From Chitinophaga sp. GbtcB8 (GTDB lineage: Bacteria > Bacteroidota > Bacteroidia > Chitinophagales > Chitinophagaceae): a stretch of DNA of 64,000 bases. The stretch is taken from NCBI RefSeq assembly GCF_019091455.1, contig NZ_JAGXJN010000021.1, forward strand, positions 59,839 to 123,838, read 5' to 3'. The position numbers and the translations under genes are program-made. The notes under the pieces were generated by a model, which saw only the letters and a list, made by a program, of their open reading frames with translations, searched no databases and was not told the DNA's origin. Positions 54,246 to 62,963 of the stretch are shown one piece after another; position 1 is the first letter of the stretch; the number at the start of each line of letters is the position of its first letter.

Positions 54246-55100
54246 ATGAAGCTTAAACTCGCCATCCAGAAATCAGGCCGCCTGCACGACGATTCTATTA
54301 AACTGCTCAAAGAATGCGGTATAGACATCAACAACGGGGTTAACCGGCTAAAGACAGAAGCCAGCAACTTTCCCCTGGAAGTATTTTTCCTGCGCGATGA
54401 TGATATTCCGCAATACGTAGAAGACGGTGTAGCCGACTTAGGCATAGTGGGTGAGAATGTAGTGATGGAAAAGAACAAGCAGGTACAGGTAGTAGAAAAG
54501 CTGGGTTTTGGAAAATGCCGTTTATCCGTAGCCGTACCCAAAGCCATGGACTACAGCGGTGTGCAGGACCTGCACAAGCTGCGCATTGCCACCACTTACC
54601 CGGTAATTGTAGATGATTTCCTGAAAAAGAACAGCATTACCGCAGAGATCCATGAGATCAGCGGATCTGTGGAAATAGCGCCTGGTATTGGTTTGGCAGA
54701 TGCTATCTGTGACCTGGTGAGCAGCGGTTCCACCCTGTTCATGAACGGCCTTAAAGAAGCAGAAGTGATCCTGAAATCAGAGGCTGTGCTGATTGCCAAC
54801 AATGGGCTGAATGCCGCGCAACAGCAAATACTGGACAAGCTGCTGTTCCGCATAAAGGCAGTAAAAAAGGCAAAGAACAACAAGTACATTCTGCTGAATG
54901 CGCCTAACAATAACCTGCAGCAGATCATTAGCCTGCTGCCTGGTATGAAAAGCCCCACCGTGCTGCCGCTGGCAGAAGAAGGCTGGAGCTCCGTACATTC
55001 CGTACTGAATGAAAATGATTTCTGGGACATTATTGAAAGCCTGAAAGCCGCCGGTGCACAAGGCATACTGGTAGTGCCTATTGAGAAAATGATCATCTGA
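54246..55100 (+). CDS. hisG: ATP phosphoribosyltransferase, long form
   Basis: 284 residues, the long HisG form. Catalytic domains: LKLAIQKSGRLHDDSIKLLKECGIDI, RDDDIPQYVEDGVADLGIVGENVV, LGFGKCRLSVAVP, LRIATTYPVIVDDFLKK, and the PRPP-binding SGSVEIAPGIGLADAICDLVSSGSTL. The C-terminal 75 residues (NKYILLNAPNNNLQQIISLLPGMKSPTVLPLAEEGWSSVHSVLNENDFWDIIESLKAAGAQGILVVPIEKMI) are the ACT-like regulatory domain that senses histidine, so no HisZ is needed. It catalyses the first step of histidine synthesis from ATP and PRPP in the cytoplasm. It is the first structural gene behind the attenuator. Confidence 0.97.
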   Translation: MKLKLAIQKSGRLHDDSIKLLKECGIDINNGVNRLKTEASNFPLEVFFLRDDDIPQYVEDGVADLGIVGENVVMEKNKQVQVVEKLGFGKCRLSVAVPKAMDYSGVQDLHKLRIATTYPVIVDDFLKKNSITAEIHEISGSVEIAPGIGLADAICDLVSSGSTLFMNGLKEAEVILKSEAVLIANNGLNAAQQQILDKLLFRIKAVKKAKNNKYILLNAPNNNLQQIISLLPGMKSPTVLPLAEEGWSSVHSVLNENDFWDIIESLKAAGAQGILVVPIEKMII

Positions 55101-55143
55101 TTTTAGATTGATCAAAGTGGTCCCTTCATTCAGTCGCTGCATT

Positions 55144-55171
55144 TAATTCGTAATTGATAATTCGTAATTGA
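55144..55171. repeat. Two 14-base tandem repeats between hisG and hisD
   Basis: TAATTCGTAATTGA occurs twice in perfect tandem (55144-55157, 55158-55171), followed by CAATT. Similar AATTCGTAATT strings appear in other Bacteroidota intergenic gaps, including ACAATTCGTAATT before the DUF1080 gene at 33310. Confidence 0.8.
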
Positions 55172-55181
55172 CAATTGGCTC

Positions 55182-56468
55182 ATGCAAATATTTGAGTATC
55201 CTGATAACGCATCCTGGCCGGCACTTTTACAACGCCCGGTAATGGATACCACTGCGCTGGAAAGCAATGTGGCCGCTATTTTGAAGGAGGTGCAGCAACA
55301 GGGCGATGCCGCTGTTCGCAAATACGCTTTACAGTTTGATAAGGTACAGCTGAATGAGCTGCAGGTAACCGAAACGGAATTTGCACAGGCCACCGCAGTT
55401 TTAGACCCTGCCCTGAAACAAGCCATTCTGCAGGCTAAACAGAATATTGAAACCTTTCACCGCGCGCAGCAGGAAGCCGGTAAAATTATAGAAACCATGC
55501 CCGGCGTGCATTGCTGGCGTAAATCCCTGCCAATTGAAAAAGTAGGGTTATACATTCCCGGTGGTTCTGCACCCTTATTCTCTACCATCCTGATGCTGGG
55601 CGTACCCGCTGTAATAGCCGGCTGTAAAGAGATTGTGCTGTGCACGCCCTCCAATGCTGCCGGTGAGGTGCATCCTGCTATCTTATTCGCCGCCCGCCAG
55701 GTAGGTATTGACCGGGTATTTAAAATAGGCGGTGTACAGGCCATTGGCGCTATGGCATATGGTACCGCTACCGTGCCTAAAGTGCATAAGATCTTTGGCC
55801 CGGGCAACCAGTATGTTACCTGCGCTAAACAATTGATCAATAAGGACGGTATTGCCATTGACATGCCCGCCGGTCCTTCGGAAGTAGCTGTGCTGGCGGA
55901 TGAAAGCTGTGTGCCTGCTTTTGTAGCTGCAGATCTTTTATCACAGGCAGAACATGGTCCGGATAGCCAGGTGCTGCTGGTAACCACCAGCGCTGACGTT
56001 ATTAAACAGGTACAGCAGGAGGTAGCCGAACAGCTGGCAGCGCTGCCCCGCCGCAGCATAGCCACGCAGGCGCTGGAACACAGCCGTTTGGTGCTGGTAA
56101 AAGATATGGACATTGCCATGGAGCTGTTGAATGCCTATGCACCGGAACATCTGATCATTGCCTGTAAAGATGATATTACACTGGCAGACGGTGTAGTGAA
56201 TGCAGGTTCTGTTTTCCTGGGCAATTACTCACCGGAAAGCGCGGGTGATTATGCCTCCGGCACCAATCATACCCTGCCCACCAATGGTTATGCCCGTGCA
56301 TACAGCGGCGTATCGCTGGATAGTTTTGTGAAAAAGGTCACCTTTCAGCGTCTTACACAGGAAGGTTTGCAGAATATAGGCAACACCATTGCCGTAATGG
56401 CAGCAGCGGAAGGGCTGGATGCCCACAAGCGCGCCGTTACCATTCGCTTAATTAATAATCAAAAATGA
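55182..56468 (+). CDS. hisD: Histidinol dehydrogenase
   Basis: 428 residues, the usual length. Recognisable blocks: VHCWRKSLPIEKVGLYIPGGSAPLFSTILMLGVPAVIAGCKEIVLCTP, GGVQAIGAMAYGTATVPKVHKIFGPGNQYVTCAKQLI, IDMPAGPSEVAVLADESCVPAFVAADLLSQAEHGPDSQVLLVT, and YAPEHLIIACKD, NAGSVFLGNYSPESAGDYASGTNHTLPTNGYARAYSGVSLDSF. Zinc ligands (Q and H in SQAEHGPD, D in the ESAGDYASG region, the last His in EGLDAHKRAV) are in place. It performs the last two oxidations from histidinol to histidine with NAD. It lies 81 bases after hisG across a small tandem repeat. Confidence 0.97.
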   Translation: MQIFEYPDNASWPALLQRPVMDTTALESNVAAILKEVQQQGDAAVRKYALQFDKVQLNELQVTETEFAQATAVLDPALKQAILQAKQNIETFHRAQQEAGKIIETMPGVHCWRKSLPIEKVGLYIPGGSAPLFSTILMLGVPAVIAGCKEIVLCTPSNAAGEVHPAILFAARQVGIDRVFKIGGVQAIGAMAYGTATVPKVHKIFGPGNQYVTCAKQLINKDGIAIDMPAGPSEVAVLADESCVPAFVAADLLSQAEHGPDSQVLLVTTSADVIKQVQQEVAEQLAALPRRSIATQALEHSRLVLVKDMDIAMELLNAYAPEHLIIACKDDITLADGVVNAGSVFLGNYSPESAGDYASGTNHTLPTNGYARAYSGVSLDSFVKKVTFQRLTQEGLQNIGNTIAVMAAAEGLDAHKRAVTIRLINNQK

Positions 56469-56519
56469 ATAATTAACAATTGTAGTACCGGTACTTCCTT
56501 GCACAATTAATTCTCTTTT

Positions 56520-57587
56520 ATGTTCGATCTAAATAAACTACTTCGTAATAACATCCGGCAGCTGGTGCCCTACTCCTCTGCCCGTGATGAGTTCAAAGGA
56601 GAGGCCCGCATTTTCCTGGATGCTAATGAGAATAGCTTTGGCTCCCCGCTGCCAACAGATTACAACCGCTACCCGGATCCCATGCAGTGGAAGCTGAAAT
56701 ACAAGCTGGCAGATATCAAAGGCGTACCGCCCCAGCATATTTTTATAGGCAATGGCAGTGATGAGGTGATAGATGTGCTGTACCGTGCATTATGCAACCC
56801 CGGTGTGGATAATGTGATCCTTTGCCCGCCTACCTATGGCATGTACGAAGTAAGCGCGCACATTAATGATGTGGTGATCCGGCAGGTAAGTCTTACTGAA
56901 GATTTTCAGCTGGATATGCCAGCGCTGCAGCAGGCCATAGATGAGCATACGAAGCTGATCTTTGTTTGCTCTCCCAACAATCCTACCGCCAACTCTATTA
57001 ACCGGGAGGATATTGAAGTGCTGCTGAATAGTTTTGAAGGCATCCTGGTGGTGGATGAAGCCTATATTAACTTTGCCCGTCAGAAAACATTTATCCAGGA
57101 GCTTACGGAATATCCTAACCTGGTAGTAATGCAAACCCTTTCCAAAGCATGGGGCCTGGCTGCATTACGTGTGGGAATGGCTTTTGCCAGCGAAGAGATC
57201 ATACAGGTGATGAACAAGATAAAACCGCCGTATAACATTAGCCAGGCAGCACAGGAGCTGGCATTGCAGGCCCTGGAAAATATAGCGCAGGTAAATGAGT
57301 GGATCCGGGAAACCGTGATTGAAAGGGATAAGCTGGCAGCCTCACTGGAAAAGCTGCCGCTGGTAGTAAAAGTATATCCCAGCGATGCGAATTTTATACT
57401 CGCTAAAACCATTGATGCCAAAGCCATTTATCAATACCTGGTAACGCTGGGCATTGTAGTGCGCGACCGCTCCCGGGTGGAGTTATGCGCCGGCTGCCTC
57501 CGCATTACCGTAGGCACACCGGAGGAAAACGAAAAGTTAATAGCAGCATTAGCGGATTATAAAATTGAAGTAGGAAGTATTAAGTAA
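56520..57587 (+). CDS. hisC: Histidinol-phosphate aminotransferase
   Basis: 355 residues of the fold-type I aminotransferases. It shows IFLDANENSFGSPLPTDYNRYPDPMQWKLK, IFIGNGSDEVIDVLYRALCNPG, PPTYGMYEVSAHIND, FVCSPNNPTANSI, LVVDEAYINFA, and the PLP lysine in MQTLSKAWGLAALRVGMAFAS. The C-terminal RDRSRVELCAGCLRITVGTPEENEKLIAAL is also typical. It transfers the amino group to imidazole-acetol phosphate. It sits 51 bases after hisD and 17 before hisB. Confidence 0.97.
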   Translation: MFDLNKLLRNNIRQLVPYSSARDEFKGEARIFLDANENSFGSPLPTDYNRYPDPMQWKLKYKLADIKGVPPQHIFIGNGSDEVIDVLYRALCNPGVDNVILCPPTYGMYEVSAHINDVVIRQVSLTEDFQLDMPALQQAIDEHTKLIFVCSPNNPTANSINREDIEVLLNSFEGILVVDEAYINFARQKTFIQELTEYPNLVVMQTLSKAWGLAALRVGMAFASEEIIQVMNKIKPPYNISQAAQELALQALENIAQVNEWIRETVIERDKLAASLEKLPLVVKVYPSDANFILAKTIDAKAIYQYLVTLGIVVRDRSRVELCAGCLRITVGTPEENEKLIAALADYKIEVGSIK

Positions 57588-57604
57588 GTCAAAACATCAT
57601 TTGC

Positions 57605-58741
57605 ATGAAGCGTGTACTTTTTATAGATCGTGATGGTACCCTTATCAAAGAAGTACCGCCCACTTACCAGATAGATACCCTGGAGAAAATAGAATACTAT
57701 CCCAAAGTATTCACTTATATGGTGAAAATAGCCACAGAGCTGGATTATGAGCTGGTAATGGTAACCAACCAGGATGGCATGGGTACGGAAGCCTTCCCGG
57801 AAGCGCATTTCTGGTTAGTGCAGAACAAGATCATACAGGCGTTTGAGAACGAAGGAGTAGTATTTAAAGCCATACATGTGGACCGTACTTTTCCGCATGA
57901 GAATGCACCTACCCGCAAACCCGGTACCGGTATGCTTACGAAATACTTCTCTGCCGACTATGACCTGGCTAACTCTTTTGTGATAGGCGACCGTATCACC
58001 GACGTGCAGCTAGCCAAGAACCTGGGCGCCAAAGCCATCTGGATGAATGAAGGCACGGGCCTGGGAAGCGCGGAAATAAAGGATGCCGCTGCTGCTTTGC
58101 AACCGGTAATAGCCCTGGAATCAACCGACTGGGCAAAGATCTATGAGTTCCTGAAGCTGGGTTTAAGGACCGTTATGCATACCCGTACTACCAAAGAAAC
58201 CGATATCAGCATTTCCCTGAACCTGGATGGCAAAGGGCAGGCGTTTATTGAAACCGGCCTGGGTTTCTTTGATCATATGCTGGAGCAGATTGCCCGCCAT
58301 GGCAATATTGACCTTACCATTAAGGCCAAAGGCGACCTGCATATAGATGAGCATCATACCATAGAAGATACCGGTCTGGCGCTTGGAGAGGCCATGGCTA
58401 AAGCCCTGGCGGACAAACGTGGCATGGAGCGTTACGGTTTTTGCCTGCCCATGGCCGATTGCCTGGCCCAGGTAGCCATTGACTTTGGCGGCCGTAACTG
58501 GCTGGTTGGGGATGCTAAGTTTAACCGGGCGAAGATAGGAGAGATGCCTACGGAAACGTTCTTCCACTTCTTTAAGTCCTTTTCAGATGCCGCTAAGTGC
58601 AACCTGAACATTAAGGCAGAGGGCGAGAATGAGCATCATAAGATAGAAGCCATCTTTAAAGCCTTTGCCAAAGCTGTTAAAATGGCTGTGCGCCGCGATC
58701 CGTCTAATTTGCAGCTGCCCAGTACCAAGGGGGTATTGTAG
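57605..58741 (+). CDS. hisB: Bifunctional histidinol-phosphatase / imidazoleglycerol-phosphate dehydratase
   Basis: 378 residues. Residues 1-165 are a HAD-type histidinol-phosphate phosphatase (FIDRDGTLIKE with the nucleophile Asp, VTNQDGMG, RKPGTGML, VIGDRITDVQLAKNLGAKAI). Residues about 180-378 are imidazoleglycerol-phosphate dehydratase with its metal-binding histidine motifs (GLGFFDHMLEQIARHG, DLHIDEHHTIEDTGLALGEA, FFHFFKSFSDAAKCNLNI, NEHHKIEAIFKAFAKAVK). It is the fused form known from enterobacteria and Bacteroidota. It is the last his gene here; trp follows, so hisH, hisA, hisF and hisI are not in this cluster. Confidence 0.97.
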   Translation: MKRVLFIDRDGTLIKEVPPTYQIDTLEKIEYYPKVFTYMVKIATELDYELVMVTNQDGMGTEAFPEAHFWLVQNKIIQAFENEGVVFKAIHVDRTFPHENAPTRKPGTGMLTKYFSADYDLANSFVIGDRITDVQLAKNLGAKAIWMNEGTGLGSAEIKDAAAALQPVIALESTDWAKIYEFLKLGLRTVMHTRTTKETDISISLNLDGKGQAFIETGLGFFDHMLEQIARHGNIDLTIKAKGDLHIDEHHTIEDTGLALGEAMAKALADKRGMERYGFCLPMADCLAQVAIDFGGRNWLVGDAKFNRAKIGEMPTETFFHFFKSFSDAAKCNLNIKAEGENEHHKIEAIFKAFAKAVKMAVRRDPSNLQLPSTKGVL

Positions 58742-58746
58742 GAGCT

Positions 58747-58854
58747 GAAAGCGTAAAGCAGAAAGCATAAAGCCTGGATGTCCAGCGCCTGGGCTGGTTG
58801 CTTAAGGTTTAGGCTTATTATCCGGTGGCACTCGGCTTTCTGCTTTGAGCTTTC
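58747..58854. repeat. Long inverted repeat after hisB
   Basis: Arms 58747-58766 and 58835-58854 (GAAAGC...AAGCAGAAAGC / GCTTTCTGCTT...GCTTTC) match at 18 of 20 positions around a 68-base loop. It lies between the hisB stop and the trp promoter and may separate the two operons. No U-rich tail follows, so ordinary intrinsic termination is doubtful. Confidence 0.65.
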
Positions 58855-58866
58855 CGCTAAAAAAAA

Positions 58867-58898
58867 TTTGCATTTTCTAAAAAAACAACCCATATTTG
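58867..58898 (+). promoter_or_regulatory. trp operon promoter
   Basis: TTTG (58867-58870) and CATATTTG (58891-58898) are separated by 20 bases and fit the Bacteroidota TTTG / TAnnTTTG promoter with one mismatch. The leader-peptide ATG begins 8 bases later, nearly the same geometry as at the his operon. Confidence 0.65.
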
Positions 58899-58906
58899 CT
58901 CCCGTA

Positions 58907-58960
58907 ATGAAACAGAACGTAACATACAAGCATTGGTGGTGGCACGGAATCATATCCTGA
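58907..58960 (+). CDS. trpL: Trp operon leader peptide
   Basis: A 17-codon frame, MKQNVTYKHWWWHGIIS then TGA, with three adjacent Trp codons. It follows a promoter by 8 bases and precedes a terminator hairpin and trpE. Alternative pairings are visible: TGGCAC (58940-58945, at the last Trp/His codons) with GTGCCA (58972-58977). In competition, CTGTGTTACAG (58962-58972) can pair with CTGTTACACAG (59013-59023) inside the terminator at 10 of 11 positions. A ribosome stalled on Trp codons masks the first arm and favours the antiterminator. Confidence 0.9.
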   Translation: MKQNVTYKHWWWHGIIS

Positions 58961-59003
58961 TCTGTGTTACAGTGCCATAAATTTGTATGAACAAATATAT
59001 TCA

Positions 59004-59040
59004 GAAGGCTCGCTGTTACACAGCGGGCCTTCTTCCTTTT
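59004..59040 (+). terminator. Trp attenuator terminator
   Basis: A stem GAAGGCTCGCTG (59004-59015) / CAGCGGGCCTTC (59021-59032) with loop TTACA pairs fully, one pair being G-U, and is followed by TTCCTTTT. It lies between the Trp leader peptide and trpE and is the switchable terminator of the trp operon. A further small hairpin ATTTGT-ATGA-ACAAAT lies upstream at about 58981-58996. Confidence 0.9.
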
Positions 59041-59073
59041 AGGCAACTTCCGACTTCAAAATCTCAATAATAC

Positions 59074-60483
59074 ATGCGTACCATTCAAGTAAGAACGAGA
59101 TCCAAACAAATGCTGGCAGATGTGTACACCCCGGTGGGCATCTATCTGCGCCTGCGCGATAAATTTCCCGGCACAGTGCTGCTGGAAAGTACGGACTACC
59201 GCGCCAGTGAGAACAGCTTTTCCTTTATCTGTGTAAAGCCCATAGCCGGAATTGAAGTTACCTCTACCTCCAATTTTGAGTTCAAGTATCCCAACCTGCC
59301 GGTAGAACGCAAGCAGCTGAAGAATAAAGAAAATGTGCTGGATGAGCTGCAGCAGTTCTTAAACCAGTTCAGCTTCTCCGGCCAGGTGCCCTTACCCGTG
59401 GTACGCAGCCTGTTCGGATACACCACTTTTGATGCGGTACAGTTCTTTGAAACCATTGAATTTAATAAGCAGAAACCCAATGGCAACACCATTCCGTTGA
59501 TGCGTTACCGTTTTTACCAGTACGTAATAGCCATTAACCATTTTAAAGATGAGCTGTACCTCTGCGAGCACCAGGTAGATGGCCTGGACAGTGAGTTTGA
59601 GCTGATAGAATCCCTCATCAAACATAAAGATGTGCCCACCTATGGTTTTACTGCGGTAGGCAATGAAGAAAGCAACATGACGGATGCGGAATATATGCAG
59701 ATGGTAGAGCAGGGCAAACAGCACTGTTTCCGGGGCGATGTTTTCCAGGTAGTGCTGTCACGGGCCTTCCAGCAACGTTATAACGGTGATGAATTTAATG
59801 TATACCGCGCCCTCCGCTCCATCAATCCTTCCCCTTATCTCTTTTACTTCGATTACGGTGATTATAAGCTGATGGGTTCTTCGCCCGAAGCGCAGCTGGT
59901 CATCAAAGACAATAAAGCCACCATTCACCCCATAGCAGGCACTTTCCGCAGAACCGGCGATGATGAGCAGGACCAGCAGCTGGCCGATAAATTATTGCTG
60001 GACCCGAAGGAAAATGCAGAACATGTAATGCTGGTGGACCTGGCCCGTAATGACCTGAGCCGCCATGCCAGCAATGTAGAAGTGGAATCGTATCGTAAGA
60101 TCCAGTTCTACTCGCACGTGATACACCTGGTAAGTGAAGTAGTAGGCAAGATCCAGCCCAATGTAAATCCTTTCTCCCTGCTGGCGGCCACCTTCCCGGC
60201 CGGTACCTTAAGCGGGGCGCCCAAATACAGGGCTATGGAGATCATTGACCAATATGAGCCTACTGCCCGCGGCTTTTATGGCGGCTGTATTGGCGCGGTA
60301 AGCTTTAACGGCGATTTTAACCACGCTATTATGATCCGCTCTATGCTTAGCAAATCCAATACGCTGTATTACCAGGCCGGCGCCGGTGTGGTAGCCAAAT
60401 CCGTAGCCTCTTCAGAGCTGGAAGAAGTAGGCAATAAACTGAATGCATTAAAACAGGCCATATTGCTGGCCCAAAAAATATAA
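59074..60483 (+). CDS. trpE: Anthranilate synthase component I
   Basis: 469 residues. The N-terminal domain retains the LLES motif (GTVLLESTDYRASENSFSFICV) linked to tryptophan feedback inhibition. The chorismate-binding domain has MVEQGKQHCFRGDVFQVVLSRAFQQRY, INPSPYLFYFDYGDYKLMGSSPEAQL, IHPIAGTFRRTGDDEQDQQLADKLLLDPKENAEHVMLVDLARNDLSRHA and FPAGTLSGAPKYRAMEIIDQYEPTARGFYGGCIGAVSF. With TrpG it converts chorismate and glutamine to anthranilate. TrpG begins 2 bases after its stop codon, so the subunits are coupled. Transcription is governed by the leader peptide and terminator just upstream. Confidence 0.97.
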   Translation: MRTIQVRTRSKQMLADVYTPVGIYLRLRDKFPGTVLLESTDYRASENSFSFICVKPIAGIEVTSTSNFEFKYPNLPVERKQLKNKENVLDELQQFLNQFSFSGQVPLPVVRSLFGYTTFDAVQFFETIEFNKQKPNGNTIPLMRYRFYQYVIAINHFKDELYLCEHQVDGLDSEFELIESLIKHKDVPTYGFTAVGNEESNMTDAEYMQMVEQGKQHCFRGDVFQVVLSRAFQQRYNGDEFNVYRALRSINPSPYLFYFDYGDYKLMGSSPEAQLVIKDNKATIHPIAGTFRRTGDDEQDQQLADKLLLDPKENAEHVMLVDLARNDLSRHASNVEVESYRKIQFYSHVIHLVSEVVGKIQPNVNPFSLLAATFPAGTLSGAPKYRAMEIIDQYEPTARGFYGGCIGAVSFNGDFNHAIMIRSMLSKSNTLYYQAGAGVVAKSVASSELEEVGNKLNALKQAILLAQKI

Positions 60484-60485
60484 GT

Positions 60486-61058
60486 GTGATGAACATACTG
60501 GTATTCGATAACTACGATTCTTTTACCTATAACCTGGTACACCTGGTTGAGAAGATCATTAACGGCAAGGTGAAGGTATTTCGCAATGATGAAATACCCC
60601 TGGAGCAGATCAACGAATTTGATAAGATCATTTTATCACCAGGGCCCGGTATACCGGAAGAAGCAGGTTTATTATTACCGCTTATTAAAGAGTACGCCCC
60701 TGCGAAATCCATCTTTGGCGTATGCCTGGGCCAGCAGGCCATAGGACAGGCTTTTGGCGCAAACCTTATTAACCTGAAAGAAGTATACCATGGCGTAGCT
60801 ACTCCGGTGAACATTGTATCCCGCGAAGGACGTTTGTTTAACGGGCTGCCCGATGAGCTGGAAGTAGGCCGTTACCACTCCTGGGTAGTAGATGAAAGCA
60901 CCTTACCTGCTGAACTAACTATTACCGCACGTGATGAGCATGGGTATATTATGGGGCTGCAGCATAATCAGTATGATGTAAGCGGGGTGCAGTTCCACCC
61001 GGAAAGCGTGCTGACGCCGCATGGCGAAAAGATCTTACGGAACTGGCTGCAAATGTGA
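60486..61058 (+). CDS. trpG: Anthranilate synthase component II (glutamine amidotransferase)
   Basis: 190 residues of the class-I glutamine amidotransferases: LVFDNYDSFTYNLVHLVEKI, ILSPGPGIPEEAG, the nucleophile Cys in IFGVCLGQQAIGQAFG, and the His-Glu pair in GVQFHPESVLTPHG. It delivers ammonia to TrpE. It may also serve para-aminobenzoate synthesis, as in other bacteria, but nothing here shows that. The ATG is two codons after the TrpE stop; an alternative start one codon later exists (MN of MMN). Confidence 0.97.
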   Translation: MMNILVFDNYDSFTYNLVHLVEKIINGKVKVFRNDEIPLEQINEFDKIILSPGPGIPEEAGLLLPLIKEYAPAKSIFGVCLGQQAIGQAFGANLINLKEVYHGVATPVNIVSREGRLFNGLPDELEVGRYHSWVVDESTLPAELTITARDEHGYIMGLQHNQYDVSGVQFHPESVLTPHGEKILRNWLQM

Positions 61059-61111
61059 TCCGTGTACCACACATAGAATATCAAATGCTAACTGCTTTTA
61101 CCTGATACATC

Positions 61112-62104
61112 ATGAAAAAAATACTCAACTACCTTTTTGAACATAAAACATTTACCCGGGAGGCTGCAAAGGATATCCTGATCAGCATTTCCAAAGGCAT
61201 GTATAACGAAAGCGAGCTGGCCGCCTTTATGACGGTGTTCCTGATGCGCAGCATTACCATCAATGAGCTGCTGGGTTTCCGCGATGCCTTGCTGGAGCTG
61301 TGCATACCCGTGAAGCTGGATGATTACGATGTGCTGGATATTGTGGGTACCGGCGGCGATGCCAAGAACACATTCAACATCTCAACACTGTCGTGTTTTA
61401 TTGTGGCCGGTGCAGGCGCTAAAGTGGCCAAACATGGTAACTATGGCGTATCCTCCATTAGCGGGGCCTCTAACCTCATGGAAACAGCGGGTTATAAATT
61501 TAAGAATGATGAAGCTAAATTGCGGGCGGAAATAGAGGAAGCAGGCGTTTGTTTTCTGCATGCGCCGCTGTTTCACCCGGCACTGAAAAATGTAGCCGGT
61601 ATCCGCCGCCAGCTGGGCATTCGTACGTTCTTTAACATGCTGGGACCATTGGTGAACCCGGCCTTTGCCAAACACCAGCTCATAGGCGTGTACAGCCTTG
61701 AAATGGCGCGGGTATATAACTACCTGTTCCAGCAAACAGATAAGCAATACGCCATTGTACACAGCATGGATGGTTATGATGAAATATCGCTTACTGCTGA
61801 TGCCCGCATTATTACCAACAAAGGTGAGCAGGACTGGACACCGGAACAGCTGGGCCGCCGCAGGGTGCACCCGGAAGATATTTACGGCGGTAATTCCGTA
61901 GAAGATGCTGCCAAGATCTTTATGAAGATCTTAAAAGGAGAAGGCAGCTGGGCGCAAAATTCCGTAGTGCTGGCCAATTCCGCCATGGGACTGTATTGTA
62001 TGGGTAAGTATGCTGACTATACGGATTGTTTCCAGGCAGCAGTTACTTCCCTGGAATCCGGCGCCGCACATAATGCATTTAAGAAATTGATCGATATGCA
62101 ATGA
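61112..62104 (+). CDS. trpD: Anthranilate phosphoribosyltransferase
   Basis: 330 residues: DVLDIVGTGGDAKNTFNISTLSCFIVAGAGAKVAKHGNYGVSSISGASNLMETAGY carries the PRPP-binding GTGGD and the KHGN and SG-S motifs. FLHAPLFHPALKNVAGIRRQLGIRTFFNMLGPLVNPA is the anthranilate-site region. It attaches phosphoribose to anthranilate. It is the third gene of the trp operon, 53 bases after trpG. Confidence 0.97.
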   Translation: MKKILNYLFEHKTFTREAAKDILISISKGMYNESELAAFMTVFLMRSITINELLGFRDALLELCIPVKLDDYDVLDIVGTGGDAKNTFNISTLSCFIVAGAGAKVAKHGNYGVSSISGASNLMETAGYKFKNDEAKLRAEIEEAGVCFLHAPLFHPALKNVAGIRRQLGIRTFFNMLGPLVNPAFAKHQLIGVYSLEMARVYNYLFQQTDKQYAIVHSMDGYDEISLTADARIITNKGEQDWTPEQLGRRRVHPEDIYGGNSVEDAAKIFMKILKGEGSWAQNSVVLANSAMGLYCMGKYADYTDCFQAAVTSLESGAAHNAFKKLIDMQ

Positions 62105-62146
62105 TCTTGGATTTAGTGAAAATCTAAGATTGTAAATAAGTAAACG

Positions 62147-62953
62147 ATGAGTAATATTTTAACTGAAATAGTAGCGCATAAGAAGATAGAAGTTGCGGCC
62201 CGTAAGCAACAACGCAGTGCAGCAGAGCTGGAGCAGGCGCCGGCATTCAAACGTACGCCGTTATCACTGCGCCGGTTCTTACAGGACCCTGCCAAAACCG
62301 GCATCATTGCGGAGTTCAAACGCCGCTCACCCTCCAAGGGATTGATCAACGGGAATGTAACAGTACAGGATATTACCACGGCATATACCCGCTACGGCGC
62401 CTCCGGCCTTTCCGTATTAACAGATGAGAAATTCTTTGGCGGCACCGCCGATGATCTCCAGCAGACAAGGGCAGCCAATAACATACCTATTCTGCGTAAG
62501 GATTTTATGATCGATGAATACCAGATCATAGAAGCAAAGGCAATAGGTGCAGATGTGATATTACTGATCGCAGAATGTTTAACAGCCGCAGAAGTAGCAC
62601 AGCTGGCTGCCTTTGCAAATAATCTTGGGCTGGAAGTATTGCTGGAAGTGCACAGCGAATCGCAGCTGGAAAAAGTAAGTGAGCATGTGCACCTGGTAGG
62701 TGTGAATAACCGCGACCTCACCACTTTTAAAGTAGACTTTAACCGCTCCTGCGAGCTGGCGCCTAAGATACCAGCCGGTAAGCTGAAGGTAGCAGAAAGT
62801 GGTATCAATGATCCCGCAGCTATTATAACACTGAAGCAGGCCGGTTTTGAAGGTTTCCTGATCGGCGAGCATTTTATGCGGCAGGAAGATCCGGCCAGGG
62901 CCTTTGAGCAATTTGCTGCAGCTATTAAGAGCGGAGAAAAAGTAAAAGGATAA
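62147..62953 (+). CDS. trpC: Indole-3-glycerol-phosphate synthase
   Basis: 268 residues, a single TIM barrel not fused to TrpF. Active-site strands: IIAEFKRRSPSKGLI, GASGLSVLTDEKFFGG, IPILRKDFMIDEYQIIEAKAIGADVILLIAECLT, LEVLLEVHSESQLEKV, VGVNNRDLTTFKVD, KVAESGIND and GFLIGEHFMR. Catalytic Lys and Glu residues of the family are all present. It closes the indole ring. It is 42 bases after trpD and 10 before trpF. Confidence 0.97.
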   Translation: MSNILTEIVAHKKIEVAARKQQRSAAELEQAPAFKRTPLSLRRFLQDPAKTGIIAEFKRRSPSKGLINGNVTVQDITTAYTRYGASGLSVLTDEKFFGGTADDLQQTRAANNIPILRKDFMIDEYQIIEAKAIGADVILLIAECLTAAEVAQLAAFANNLGLEVLLEVHSESQLEKVSEHVHLVGVNNRDLTTFKVDFNRSCELAPKIPAGKLKVAESGINDPAAIITLKQAGFEGFLIGEHFMRQEDPARAFEQFAAAIKSGEKVKG

Positions 62954-62963
62954 ATACTAATTA

